This document shows, in pieces, positions 6,432 through 15,309 of a stretch of DNA of 63,876 nt. The notes below the pieces were generated by a model. It was not told the DNA's origin, searched no databases, and was given only the letters and a program-made list of their open reading frames with translations. The stretch comes from Domibacillus indicus (lineage in GTDB: Bacteria > Bacillota > Bacilli > Bacillales > Domibacillaceae): the NCBI RefSeq assembly GCF_023715895.1, contig NZ_JAMBOO010000022.1, positions 1 through 63,876 on the forward strand, in the 5' to 3' direction. The translations under genes and the position numbers were made by a program. The first letter of the stretch is position 1; each line of letters starts with the position of its first letter.

Positions 6432-9107
6432 TTATTGGTTAGCTGGCACCTTAATGCTGCCTGTTAAGCGAATGTCTGTCGACGAGCTTCCCACATAAAC
6501 CGGCACGCTGCCTGAAGGCATTACCCAGTCGTGTTTTTCTTCGTCATAGTAAGAAAGTGCTTTTGAATCAAGCTGAATGGTAACTCTTTGCTGCTTGCCT
6601 GGCTCTAATTCAATCTTTTGGAAGCCAGCAAGCTGCTTCGGTGCTGTTTCTACATCCGTCGGCAATTTGCCTGTGTATACCTGCACCACTTCTGAACCGG
6701 CTTTATCGCCTGTGTTGCGTACGTTTAATGATACTTCAAACGTTGTTTCTTTGTTCTTGCCTGAAGACTGTACTTTTGTTTTTAGATTTTTATAGCCAAA
6801 CTCTGTGTACGATAAGCCATGTCCGAATGAGAAAGCTGGCTTAATCCCGTACTCTTCAAATCCTCGGTATCCAACAAAAATACCTTCTGAATACTTCGAT
6901 ACATCGTCTACACCAGGGTATTGTTCATCAGATGAAACAGGCGTTTTGTCTTCATCTTCTGGGAACGTAACCGGTAATTTACCAGATGGATTAACATCTC
7001 CAAACAGAACATCTGCAATAGCATTTCCTTGTTCTTGTCCCGGGTACCAGGCTTGAACAATAGAATCGACGCTGTCTTTCCAGTCTCCCATTTCAACAGC
7101 CATGCCGCTTTCGTTGACAACGACAACATGTTTATTGACTTTCGCTACTTCTTTAATCAGCTGTTCCTGGTTATTTGGCAGTTCCATATCAGAACGGTCA
7201 ATGTTCCCTTCACTGTCATACGTTTTAGTTACAATGACAGCTGCATCTGATTTTTTCGCCAGTTCAACGGCTTTTTTGATATTTTCATCTACTACGTCAT
7301 CAGCCGCTTCCCAGCCAAAGCGTAATTTCGCACCATTGTCACGGCCAGGGTTGTACGGATAATCTGTTTTGTATTCAATTTTCAGGTCATACTTTTGATT
7401 GGCATCCAATGTGACCGTTTTTTCTACCGTGCCAAACGTTTCTCCCGTATTGTCGATGACTAGCTTTCCATCGAGATAAACTTTACTTGAGCCGTAGCTT
7501 GAAGTAGAAAGCTTGTATTCACCTGATTTTGGTACTTGGATAACGCCTGTGTATCGCGCTGACATCATGCTGTTTAAGCTTGTTGGAAGCTTATCGAGTT
7601 TTGTTGACTGCGCATTAAAACCTTCATAATTATAAAATCCTAGGTGCAGATTGGCCTGCTTAGCTGTATGTTCATAAACAGGATTGCCTTCCATTTTGGC
7701 ATTAGACCAGTACTCTGCTTTTAAGCCATTTTCTTCTGAATCTGCAGATGGTGCCAAGAATGAAGATGGTACGGCATTCGGTCCAGGCAGCAAGTCTCCT
7801 GCACTAATTGGATCCGTTCCGGCTGCATATTCTACTTTTACATCCTTGCCTGCCCGGTTCTTGATTCCTTCCAATGGGCTGACTGTGTACGTTGGATTGA
7901 CAAGCGAGCTTCCGCCGCCAGCCGCAGAGGCATTATCGGCATCTGGACCGATGACTGCAATGGAATCTAGTTTATCTGTATCCAGCGGTAATGCCTTGTC
8001 GTCGTTTTGAAGCAGAACCATAGACTCTGCCGCAATTTGACGGGCAATGGCACCATGCGCTTTGGCATCAATCTTATTGTTTTGTGCCGGATTATCAAAT
8101 AATCCTTTATCAAACATTTGATATAAGATGCGATATGTACTTTGATCAATCGTTTCTTCACTTACTTCTCCGTTACGAACGGCCTGTACGAGTTTGTCGC
8201 CCCATAAACCGCCAGGATCTCCTGGTGTTTCTAAATCCATTCCCGCTTTAATCGAGTTTGACGTACTTACATTGGCTCTGTAATCACTCATGACAAACCC
8301 TTCAAAGCCTAATTTATCTCTTAATAGATTCGTCAGGATCTCTTCATTATCACATGCATAAACACCATTGACTTTATTGAAGGAACACATCACACTGCCC
8401 ATCTCGGCATCTTCAATTACATTGGCAAACGGTCTTGCATAGATTTCATTGATCGTACGCTCACTTGCCTGTGAATCACTGACAAAGCGGTTTAATTCCT
8501 GATTGTTTAGCAGATAATGCTTCGCCGTTACTAATACGTTATTGCTTTGAATGGCTTTAACATACTCTGTTGCCATTTGAGACTGCAGATATGGATCTTC
8601 TCCTAATGATTCAAAGTTTCTCGATCCAAATGCATTTCTGGCAATGTCCAAACCTGGGCCAAGCAGGACATTGTGGGTTGTATTAAATGCTTCATCCCCA
8701 AGCAAATCTCCGTACTTTTCGGCTGTTTCTGTATTCCATGTTGCAGCAAGCCCGATCGCAGCCGGCATTGCTGTTGATTTTTTATCCTGTACATCCGGGT
8801 TGGCAATTCGAACACCGACAGGACCATCTGCCATCGTCAGGGCAGGAATCCCATATTTCTCGACCCCGTCATTGTAAAACCCGTAGTAGTTGTTTAAATT
8901 ACCCGTGATAAAGTCCACTTTATCCTCGAGTGTCATTTTGTCCACTAACAGGTTCGCTCTTTCTTCAGCGGAAAGAGCTTTGTCCATCCACGGAAGCGTG
9001 TCTGCTTCTGCAGGTGAAGCGAGTGGTACAGCTGCTGTACTCAGTGCCATCGTCAAAGCGAGACCGAGCATAGCGGGCTTTTGTTTTTTTCTTAAAAAGC
9101 CGATCAT
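6432..9107 (-). CDS. secreted GH3 beta-glucosidase with PA14 insert
   Basis: An 891-residue exo-acting beta-glucosidase. A signal peptide (MIGFLRKKQKPAML..., cleavage near SPAEA-DT) precedes the GH3 TIM barrel, which contains GVRIANPD, AKHYLLNNQE and the nucleophile Asp in GFVMSDYRA. The second alpha/beta domain follows and is split by a PA14 domain (about residues 465-620, with KAEYWSNAKMEG). A fibronectin-III-like domain closes the chain, with SFGHGLSYTEF at its start. PA14 inserts usually shape the active site for oligosaccharides. ATG at 9107 is chosen because GAGGGAG precedes it. With the GH30 enzyme next door it would complete hydrolysis of extracellular beta-glucan to glucose. Confidence 0.92.
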   Translation of the reverse strand: MIGFLRKKQKPAMLGLALTMALSTAAVPLASPAEADTLPWMDKALSAEERANLLVDKMTLEDKVDFITGNLNNYYGFYNDGVEKYGIPALTMADGPVGVRIANPDVQDKKSTAMPAAIGLAATWNTETAEKYGDLLGDEAFNTTHNVLLGPGLDIARNAFGSRNFESLGEDPYLQSQMATEYVKAIQSNNVLVTAKHYLLNNQELNRFVSDSQASERTINEIYARPFANVIEDAEMGSVMCSFNKVNGVYACDNEEILTNLLRDKLGFEGFVMSDYRANVSTSNSIKAGMDLETPGDPGGLWGDKLVQAVRNGEVSEETIDQSTYRILYQMFDKGLFDNPAQNNKIDAKAHGAIARQIAAESMVLLQNDDKALPLDTDKLDSIAVIGPDADNASAAGGGSSLVNPTYTVSPLEGIKNRAGKDVKVEYAAGTDPISAGDLLPGPNAVPSSFLAPSADSEENGLKAEYWSNAKMEGNPVYEHTAKQANLHLGFYNYEGFNAQSTKLDKLPTSLNSMMSARYTGVIQVPKSGEYKLSTSSYGSSKVYLDGKLVIDNTGETFGTVEKTVTLDANQKYDLKIEYKTDYPYNPGRDNGAKLRFGWEAADDVVDENIKKAVELAKKSDAAVIVTKTYDSEGNIDRSDMELPNNQEQLIKEVAKVNKHVVVVNESGMAVEMGDWKDSVDSIVQAWYPGQEQGNAIADVLFGDVNPSGKLPVTFPEDEDKTPVSSDEQYPGVDDVSKYSEGIFVGYRGFEEYGIKPAFSFGHGLSYTEFGYKNLKTKVQSSGKNKETTFEVSLNVRNTGDKAGSEVVQVYTGKLPTDVETAPKQLAGFQKIELEPGKQQRVTIQLDSKALSYYDEEKHDWVMPSGSVPVYVGSSSTDIRLTGSIKVPANQ

Positions 9108-9567
9108 TTCTTCAACTCCCTCTTTTATTACGAACAAAGCGGCTTTGTAACATTTCTGTATGCCTTTGCGCTTCGTCCCTTGAACACCAACATCATAACG
9201 AATATAAAAAAGAAGACCATAGAGAAAATGTTTTAATTTCGAGATAATTAAAAAGAAGCGTTTGGGGCTAGAAAAAGGAGATTATTTGAAAAAGACAGAC
9301 GCTATTTTCACCAAAAAGAAAGTAAAGAAAAAGTGAGGCGCTTACATAAAAACGATCTTTTTGCCTATCGCTATTTTTCTTTTGTTTATATTTGGATAAA
9401 ATTTCTTGAAACCTTTGTAATAAATGTGAAATCCAGATGTAACCTTCTATCACTCCTGCCGTAGAAGGCAGCAGGCTTTCCTGTTCGAAAGCCTGCAAAT
9501 AGTCAGAGTACGATTCAGCTTTACCTTACTAGGGAATTATTCAGTTACTGGTGAATATCAGCTGTTT
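9108..9567. other. intergenic between GH3 gene and rpiB
   Basis: The right part is the 3' region of the PTS operon. It contains a perfect 10-bp stem (GCAGGCTTTC at 9471-9480 with GAAAGCCTGC at 9487-9496) and a smaller hairpin at 9457-9472. Neither has a T-run, so they may serve as processing or stability elements. The AT-rich left part must hold the GH3 promoter, but I see no convincing -35/-10 pair. Confidence 0.5.
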
Positions 9568-10026
9568 TTAATCATGAAGCAGCTGATTATTTTCAAATTC
9601 ATTTATTTTGTTAATCCGTGTTTCATGTCTGCCGCCCGCTTCAAATGACGTCTCCAGCCAGACTTTCACAATATCACGAGCCAGCCCTGGGCCAATGACC
9701 CGTTCCCCCATTGCAAGCATGTTTGTATCATTGTGTTTTCTGGTCGCTTTTGCACTGAAAGTATCATGAACAAGTGCGCAGCGGACCCCTTGTACTTTAT
9801 TGGCCGCAATACTCATGCCAATGCCTGTTCCGCATATCAAAATGCCGCGGTCTGCTTCTCCATTTGCTACTTTTTGGGCTGCCGGGAATGCATAGTCCGG
9901 GTAATCAACGGATGTACTGCAGTCGCATCCAAGATCTATATAGTCCATTTCTAGTTCTTCCAGCAGAGAAATAATTTCTTTTCGGATTGTTACTCCTCCA
10001 TGGTCAGATGCAATGACAATTTTCAT
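9568..10026 (-). CDS. rpiB: RpiB-type sugar-phosphate isomerase
   Basis: This 152-residue RpiB/LacA/LacB-family enzyme interconverts ribose-5-phosphate and ribulose-5-phosphate. The start KIVIASDHGG, the cysteine-containing GILICGTGIGMSIAANK loop and ALVHDTFSAKATRKHND are standard for RpiB. The ATG at 10026 follows TAGGAGGAAACAAC; upstream in-frame codons lie in a terminator hairpin and are not used. It is the last gene of the polyol PTS operon, where it links ribulose-5-P to ribose-5-P for transketolase. A LacA/LacB-like role on other aldose phosphates cannot be excluded. Confidence 0.88.
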   Translation of the reverse strand: MKIVIASDHGGVTIRKEIISLLEELEMDYIDLGCDCSTSVDYPDYAFPAAQKVANGEADRGILICGTGIGMSIAANKVQGVRCALVHDTFSAKATRKHNDTNMLAMGERVIGPGLARDIVKVWLETSFEAGGRHETRINKINEFENNQLLHD

Positions 10027-10040
10027 GTTGTTTCCTCCTA

Positions 10041-10080
10041 AATCATAAAAAGCAGTCAGGGAGAATAGAATCCCTGACTG
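10041..10080 (-). terminator. internal terminator between fsa and rpiB
   Basis: CAGTCAGGGA pairs with TCCCTGACTG around an eight-base loop, followed on the minus strand by GCTTTTTATG. It would reduce rpiB transcription relative to upstream genes. Confidence 0.75.
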
Positions 10081-10113
10081 TTTCATGTAATGAATAAAGT
10101 AAACTGTTTATCG

Positions 10114-10767
10114 TCAGCTAAGCGCTCCTTGTAGCTTCTCCCAGTCTTTTACGAATGTTTCGATTCCAGAAGTCGTAAGCGGATGGTTCCACAATGATGG
10201 AAGAATGCTTCCCGGAATGGTTGCGATATGAGCACCGGCTATAGACGACTGAACAAGATGATCTAGATTGCGGATACTTGCTGCAATAATTTCTGTTTCA
10301 AGTTGATAAGTTTCTAAAATGGTTTTCAGGTTAGTTACTAAGCCCAAGCCGTCTGCACCAATATCGTCTAATCTTCCGATAAATGGGCTGATGTAGGTGG
10401 CCCCGGCTTTAGCCGCCATCAACCCTTGAGCTTCCGTAAAGATAAGGGTTACGTTCGTGTTGATTCCTTCTTTTGTGAGCTGGTATGTGGCTTCTAATCC
10501 GGCTTCTGTCATCGGGATTTTAACAACAATGTTTTCTGCCCATGAAGCAATCTCACGTCCTTCATTAATCATTTCTTCTGCTGTCAGTCCAATAACCTCT
10601 GCACTGACCGGCCCGCTGACAAGTGTACAGATTTCCTGAATACGTGTTTTAAAATCTGCTCCTTCTTTTGCAATAATGGAAGGGTTTGTGGTCACCCCAT
10701 CTACTAATCCTAGCTTTACAATACGCTTTATTTCTTCTATGTTTGCCGTGTCTAAAAAGAATTTCAT
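10114..10767 (-). CDS. fructose-6-phosphate aldolase / transaldolase family
   Basis: 217 residues, the short FSA/TalC/MipB type of transaldolase. It begins [10 protein letters not shown], has [13 protein letters not shown], the Schiff-base lysine probably in [22 protein letters not shown], and ends after [16 protein letters not shown]. It would either transfer dihydroxyacetone units between sugar phosphates or cleave fructose-6-P to dihydroxyacetone and glyceraldehyde-3-P. ATG at 10767 follows GAGGGAG closely; an in-frame TTG twelve bases upstream is less likely. In this operon, beside transketolase and RpiB, a transaldolase role in pentose phosphate recycling fits best. Confidence 0.88.
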   Translation of the reverse strand: MKFFLDTANIEEIKRIVKLGLVDGVTTNPSIIAKEGADFKTRIQEICTLVSGPVSAEVIGLTAEEMINEGREIASWAENIVVKIPMTEAGLEATYQLTKEGINTNVTLIFTEAQGLMAAKAGATYISPFIGRLDDIGADGLGLVTNLKTILETYQLETEIIAASIRNLDHLVQSSIAGAHIATIPGSILPSLWNHPLTTSGIETFVKDWEKLQGALS

Positions 10768-10799
10768 TTTCTCCCTCAATTCATCTATTTATTCGAACA

Positions 10800-11066
10800 T
10801 TATTCTCCCAAACCTTGTTTCGTGATCACGTCGGTTATCGCTTCCAATGCTTCGTCTGCATCCGTTCCATTTGCGGTTACTTGAATAGAAGCATTTTGTG
10901 GAATACCAAGGGACATGACCCCCATAATAGACTGTAAGTTAACACTTTTCCCCTTATACTCAAGAGTGATTGTTGATTGAAATTTTGAAGCCATTTGTAC
11001 AAGCACTGTTGCTGGCCGAGCATGAATTCCGGTTTCATCAGTAATGGTAAACGTTTTTTGAGCCAT
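10800..11066 (-). CDS. HPr-like PTS phosphocarrier protein
   Basis: HPr passes phosphate from Enzyme I to EIIA. The 88-residue protein matches HPr throughout: MAQKTF start, active His15 in GIHARPAT, regulatory Ser46 in [12 protein letters not shown], and GLGE at the end. The retained His15 shows it is HPr and not Crh, and Ser46 means HPr kinase could modify it. It sits inside the PTS operon between transketolase and fsa. In bacilli the general HPr gene is normally beside ptsI, so this is probably a second, operon-dedicated copy, which would need a genome check. An extra ATG one codon earlier (11069) is possible. Confidence 0.93.
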   Translation of the reverse strand: MAQKTFTITDETGIHARPATVLVQMASKFQSTITLEYKGKSVNLQSIMGVMSLGIPQNASIQVTANGTDADEALEAITDVITKQGLGE

Positions 11067-11099
11067 CATGATCCACTTTCTTTCTTTTAATGATTGTCA

Positions 11100-13112
11100 T
11101 TACTTTAAAAGTTTTTTAAATTGCTCCACTACGTTTTCAGGCGTGAATCCAAATTTTTTCATTAGTTCTTCCCCAGGAGCTGAAGCACCAAATTCATTAA
11201 TCGAAAGAACGGATCCCTTGCTGCCCACATAAGCATGCCAGCCAAGAGGCGATCCCATTTCGATGCCTAAACGGGCAGTTACGTTTGGCGGTAAAATGCT
11301 GTTTTTATATTCTTCCGGCTGTTCCTCAAAACGGCTCCAGTCCGGCATACTGACGACTGATACATAAATACCGTCCTTCTCAAGCAGCTTCTGAGCTTCA
11401 ACAGCCAGTGATACTTCTGAACCTGAAGCGAGTAATAATCCTTCTGCCGGCTGCTTTGCTTGAGAAATGATGTAAGCTCCCCGTTTTACCTGTTCGGATG
11501 CTTCTTCTGCTGAAACAAGCGTTGGCAGGTTTTGCCGTGTTAATACCAGCGCTGTTGGTTTATCCTTGCTTTCTAAAGCCAGTGTCCAGGCAGCGGCTGT
11601 TTCATTTCCATCTGCCGGACGAAGAATCGAAAGGTTTGGTATCGCCCGTAAAGAAGCAAGCTGCTCAATCGGTTCATGTGTCGGTCCATCTTCGCCTACT
11701 GCGATACTGTCATGTGTAAACACATAGGTGACAGGCAGTTTCATCAGCGCAGATAAGCGGATGGCTGGGCGAAGATAATCTGAAAAAACAAAGAACGTGG
11801 AACCAAAAGGTTTTACGCCGCCATGAAGACCCATTCCATTGATGATCGCTCCCATGGCAAATTCGCGAACGCCAAACCAAATATTCCGGCCGCTGTAGTC
11901 AGCCGCACTAAAATCACCGGCCTGCTTCAAGTTTGTTTTGTTGGAAGAAGCTAAGTCGGCTGAACCGCCTATTAAAGACGGCACCTTTTTGGCGAATGCA
12001 TTTAATACTTCCCCGCCGGAAGCACGTGTCGCTAAGGAGTCTTCACCGACTTTATATTTCGGTACAAAGTAGTCGAAATCTTCAGTTAACTCTCCGTAAA
12101 TTGCTTTTTTCAGCTCTTTTGCCAGTTCAGGATGATGCTTTTCGTACTCACTGTATAACTCATTCCACTTTTGTTCTTTTTCAGCGCTTTGCTCTTTTAA
12201 TTGGGCAAAATATGCTCTTACTTCTTCTGGAACGTGGAAATCTTCTTCGTAGTCCCATTTGTAATATTCTTTTACGAGTTTCACTTCATCACGACCAAGT
12301 GGTGAGCCGTGGGAAGCAGATTTGCCTGATTTATTCGGTGATCCGTACCCAATTGTCGTTTTGACTTCAATAAGCGTCGGCTCATTTTCGTTTCCTTTTG
12401 CTTCTTCTATCGCTTTGGCGATCGATTCAATGTCATTGCCGTTTTCCACGCGGAGCACCTGCCATCCGTACGAGCGGAATCGATCTGCTACATTTTCACT
12501 AAACGACATATGCAGATCGCCATCAAGAGAGATGTCATTCGAATCGTAGAGAACAATTAAACGTCCCAGCTTCAAATGCCCGGCAAGTGAAGCAGCTTCT
12601 GCGGAAACCCCTTCCATTAAATCACCATCTCCGCAAATGCTGTACGTATAGTGATCCACTACTTCAAACGAGCCGCGATTATAAACAGCGGCTAAATGAC
12701 GTTCAGCCATCGCCATTCCAACTGCCATGGCAAATCCCTGTCCAAGCGGACCTGTGGTGGCGTCTACGCCAGGTGTATGCCCATATTCCGGATGGCCTGG
12801 TGTTTTACTGCCCCATTGGCGGAAGTTCTTTACATCATCCAGTGATACATCATAGCCGGTTAAGTGAAGCAGGCTGTAGAGCAGCATCGAGCCATGGCCT
12901 GCCGAAAGAACAAACCGGTCTCGGTTAAACCAATTCGGGTTAGCTGGATTGTAGTTCATATATTGTGTCCAAAGCGTATACGCCATTGGCGCTGCACCCA
13001 TCGGCATGCCGGGATGTCCTGAATTTGCCCTTTCTATCGCATCAATTGAAAGGGTGCGAACCGTATGAACAGCTAATTCATCAATACGTGAAGCATTTAA
13101 AATGTCCTGCAT
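11100..13112 (-). CDS. tkt: transketolase
   Basis: 670 residues, the normal size. The thiamine-diphosphate site appears as [13 protein letters not shown], with the catalytic-fold motifs [14 protein letters not shown] and [12 protein letters not shown] at the N-terminus. The central pyrimidine domain has [17 protein letters not shown], and the C-terminal domain follows. The enzyme moves two-carbon units from xylulose-5-P. ATG at 13112 is preceded by AAAGGAG. Its place downstream of two polyol-phosphate dehydrogenases implies that their product is a pentulose phosphate. It may be a paralogue of a housekeeping tkt elsewhere. Confidence 0.96.
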   Translation of the reverse strand: MQDILNASRIDELAVHTVRTLSIDAIERANSGHPGMPMGAAPMAYTLWTQYMNYNPANPNWFNRDRFVLSAGHGSMLLYSLLHLTGYDVSLDDVKNFRQWGSKTPGHPEYGHTPGVDATTGPLGQGFAMAVGMAMAERHLAAVYNRGSFEVVDHYTYSICGDGDLMEGVSAEAASLAGHLKLGRLIVLYDSNDISLDGDLHMSFSENVADRFRSYGWQVLRVENGNDIESIAKAIEEAKGNENEPTLIEVKTTIGYGSPNKSGKSASHGSPLGRDEVKLVKEYYKWDYEEDFHVPEEVRAYFAQLKEQSAEKEQKWNELYSEYEKHHPELAKELKKAIYGELTEDFDYFVPKYKVGEDSLATRASGGEVLNAFAKKVPSLIGGSADLASSNKTNLKQAGDFSAADYSGRNIWFGVREFAMGAIINGMGLHGGVKPFGSTFFVFSDYLRPAIRLSALMKLPVTYVFTHDSIAVGEDGPTHEPIEQLASLRAIPNLSILRPADGNETAAAWTLALESKDKPTALVLTRQNLPTLVSAEEASEQVKRGAYIISQAKQPAEGLLLASGSEVSLAVEAQKLLEKDGIYVSVVSMPDWSRFEEQPEEYKNSILPPNVTARLGIEMGSPLGWHAYVGSKGSVLSINEFGASAPGEELMKKFGFTPENVVEQFKKLLK

Positions 13113-13161
13113 GCTTATTCTCCTTTATACTTGTTCATTTGAAAAAATAAGGAATGTAATG

Positions 13162-14193
13162 TTACGATTGCACAAGAACTTTGATTTGGTCACCAGAACG
13201 CACTGCATCAAATCCTTCACGCCATTGCTCAAGCGGAACAACTTTCGTAATCATTTTATCTGCATTAATTTTTCCTTCTGCCAGAAGGTTAAGTGCAATC
13301 GGCCATGAACTTGGCTTTTGTGAACGAGTCCCTACATATGTAAGTTCCCTTTGAATAATAGATTCTTGGTCAAGCGGATTTAGCTTTTCTGCAAAAATAC
13401 CAACTTGCACAAATGTTCCTTTCTTTCTCACAAGAGGAAGCCCCTGGTTCAATGCAGGCACGGCACCTGAACACTCAAACAATTTATCCACACCATATCC
13501 ATTTGTATGCTTCATGACCACTTCTTCTAGACTTTCTTTTTGAATATCGACAACTACATCTACTCCGAGCGATTTAGCCAGTTCAAGCCGCTTTGCATCC
13601 TTGGTAATACCCGCAAGAATGACGAAGGCTCCCTGCGCTTTAATCACCTGGCACTGTAGCAGCCCGATCGGTCCTGGTCCGAAAACAAGCACCTTGTCAT
13701 CTTTCTCAATCGTTGTTTTTTCAAGTGCTGCATGCACACAGCAGGCAAGCGGTTCTGTTAACGAAGCTGCTTCAAAGCTTACATTATCAGGAAGCTTGTG
13801 AACACTTTCTTCACGGGAAACAACATACTCTGCGAAACTTCCATTCACCTGCGTACCAATTCCTTTTCGATTGGAGCATAAATTATAATCTTTTTCCCGG
13901 CAGTACTCACACTCGCCGCATGTTTCAAATGTGGTTTCACTTGTGACACGGTCGCCAACTTTTACTTTTGTCACATTTTCCCCTACTTCGACCACTGTAC
14001 CGGAAAATTCATGCCCGAGAACAAGAGGTGTCTTAGAGTTTCGGTATTGTCCCGAAAATGTATGCATATCTGTGCCGCAGATGCCTGTATACTCTACTTT
14101 AATTTTAACTTGACCGCTTGCTGCCTTTGGTTCTTCAATGCTGTCTAACTCCATATTGTCGTATCCTGGTGCTGTTTTCATAACTGCTTTCAT
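13162..14193 (-). CDS. zinc polyol-phosphate dehydrogenase, D-arabitol-phosphate dehydrogenase-like
   Basis: A 343-residue medium-chain dehydrogenase. Catalytic zinc ligands appear in GICGTDMH and GHEFSG. Four structural-zinc cysteines lie in CGECEYCREKDYNLC, and the NAD-binding GPGPIGLLQ loop follows near residue 175. Overall wording, including RVTSETTF, KGIGTQ and LACCVHA, resembles as I recall the D-arabitol-phosphate dehydrogenase of Enterococcus avium, which makes pentulose phosphate from a PTS-imported pentitol. The start overlaps the stop of the upstream dehydrogenase gene (ATGA), indicating translational coupling. A sorbitol- or threonine-dehydrogenase-like activity is the main alternative. 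Confidence 0.8.
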   Translation of the reverse strand: MKAVMKTAPGYDNMELDSIEEPKAASGQVKIKVEYTGICGTDMHTFSGQYRNSKTPLVLGHEFSGTVVEVGENVTKVKVGDRVTSETTFETCGECEYCREKDYNLCSNRKGIGTQVNGSFAEYVVSREESVHKLPDNVSFEAASLTEPLACCVHAALEKTTIEKDDKVLVFGPGPIGLLQCQVIKAQGAFVILAGITKDAKRLELAKSLGVDVVVDIQKESLEEVVMKHTNGYGVDKLFECSGAVPALNQGLPLVRKKGTFVQVGIFAEKLNPLDQESIIQRELTYVGTRSQKPSSWPIALNLLAEGKINADKMITKVVPLEQWREGFDAVRSGDQIKVLVQS

Positions 14194-15251
14194 TCGTTAT
14201 GCTCCTCTCCATTTGGGATGATTAAAACTTTTCCATAGGTTTCTTCACGATTGATCATCATATCGAAAGCTCGCTGTGTTTCCTCGAGAGAAAAGCGATG
14301 AGAAATCATATTTTTTACTTGAATACGCCCTTCTCGGATCAACTCCACACTTTTCGTCCATTCTTCTCCCGGAAATGGTGCTGAGTAAGAGTTCCAAAAC
14401 CCGGTTAACGTCAATTCTTTGCGGAAAATATTTTCAAATGCCTCCTGAGAAATCAGCACATCTTGATACGCGATACCTAAATAGCCGATTTTCCCTTTTT
14501 TCTTTGTGATCAAAAGGCATTGTTCCTGGGTGATTTTAGAGCCGGCACATTCCATTGCAATATCGACGCCTCTGCCATTTGTGTATGTATCTATCCGCTC
14601 TAACAAATCGTCTTCTAAAGGATTAATCGTATATTCACACCCGTATTGCTTGGCTTCTGCTAACTTATCGTCTGAAATATCAATCGCAATGACTTTTGCG
14701 CCTGCCATTTTTAAGCATTGCATGACAAGCAGGCCAATCGTTCCAGCTCCAAAAACGGCGACTATATCGCCAAGGCGCGGTTCGATATTGAGCACTCCAT
14801 GCAGAGAAACAGCCAGCGGTTCAATCATAGCCGCTTCCTCAAAGTCTATCTCACCAATTTTCAGCACATTTGAAGCAGGGATGTTTGCGTACTCCGCAAA
14901 GCCGCCAAATGATTTTGATCCAATCATTCCATGATCTTCGCAAAGAGAATAATGGCCGCGCTGACAATGTTCACAACTATAGCAAGGCAAAAACGGAATA
15001 ACCGTTACCCGATCACCGAGTTCTACATGGTGAACCGCTGCTCCTTTTTCAACTATCCAGCCAGAAAATTCATGTCCCATGATGGCTGGCAGCGGATACT
15101 TCCACTCGCTTGTCATTTTGTGAGTGTCCGATCCGCAAATACCAGCTGCCATCACTTTTACTTTCACTTCATTTTCGCCACATGGAGGAATGGCAATATC
15201 TTCATAGACAAAATGATTTTTAGCGTGTAAAACAGCTGCTTTCATTTTCAT
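14190..15251 (-). CDS. zinc polyol-phosphate dehydrogenase, GatD-like
   Basis: A 353-residue MDR enzyme. It has GICGSDTH and GHEFSGW for catalytic zinc, CYSCEHCQRGHYSLC for structural zinc, and the FGAGTIGLLVMQ nucleotide loop. The blocks VIPFLPC, MIGSKSFGGFAEY and FRKELTLTGFWNSY are those of galactitol-1-phosphate 5-dehydrogenase (GatD). In this pentitol setting it could oxidise a second polyol phosphate such as ribitol-5-P or the other arabitol phosphate. It follows the EIIC gene after a terminator-like hairpin and overlaps the next dehydrogenase by four bases. Two possible ATGs lie two codons apart at the start. Confidence 0.8.
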   Translation of the reverse strand: MKMKAAVLHAKNHFVYEDIAIPPCGENEVKVKVMAAGICGSDTHKMTSEWKYPLPAIMGHEFSGWIVEKGAAVHHVELGDRVTVIPFLPCYSCEHCQRGHYSLCEDHGMIGSKSFGGFAEYANIPASNVLKIGEIDFEEAAMIEPLAVSLHGVLNIEPRLGDIVAVFGAGTIGLLVMQCLKMAGAKVIAIDISDDKLAEAKQYGCEYTINPLEDDLLERIDTYTNGRGVDIAMECAGSKITQEQCLLITKKKGKIGYLGIAYQDVLISQEAFENIFRKELTLTGFWNSYSAPFPGEEWTKSVELIREGRIQVKNMISHRFSLEETQRAFDMMINREETYGKVLIIPNGEEHNE

Positions 15252-15263
15252 AAGCTCCTTTCT

Positions 15264-15300
15264 AAAAAAGCCACCTGGCTAGATTTCTCCCGCCAGGTGC
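15264..15300 (-). terminator. internal terminator after the EIIC gene
   Basis: CACCTGGC and GCCAGGTG form a stem followed by GCTTTTTTAG on the minus strand, in the 58-base gap between EIIC and the GatD-like gene. It would set transporter expression above that of the enzymes. Confidence 0.75.
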
Positions 15301-15309
15301 TTCATTTAA

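Noticed and set aside
6577-9150. Many short frames opposite the GH3 gene
   Set aside because: They are antisense shadows of a well-supported 891-residue gene, and their codon use follows the real gene's complement.
9330-9350. cre site before the GH3 gene (TGTAAGCGCCTCAC)
   Set aside because: It fails at four or more positions of the right half of the consensus.
9268-9498. 76-codon minus-strand frame after rpiB
   Set aside because: It begins inside a perfect hairpin with a TTG and no ribosome site, and its translation is low-complexity and AT-driven.
11066-11069. HPr copy as Crh
   Set aside because: Crh lacks the His15 phosphorylation site, while this protein has GIHARPAT.
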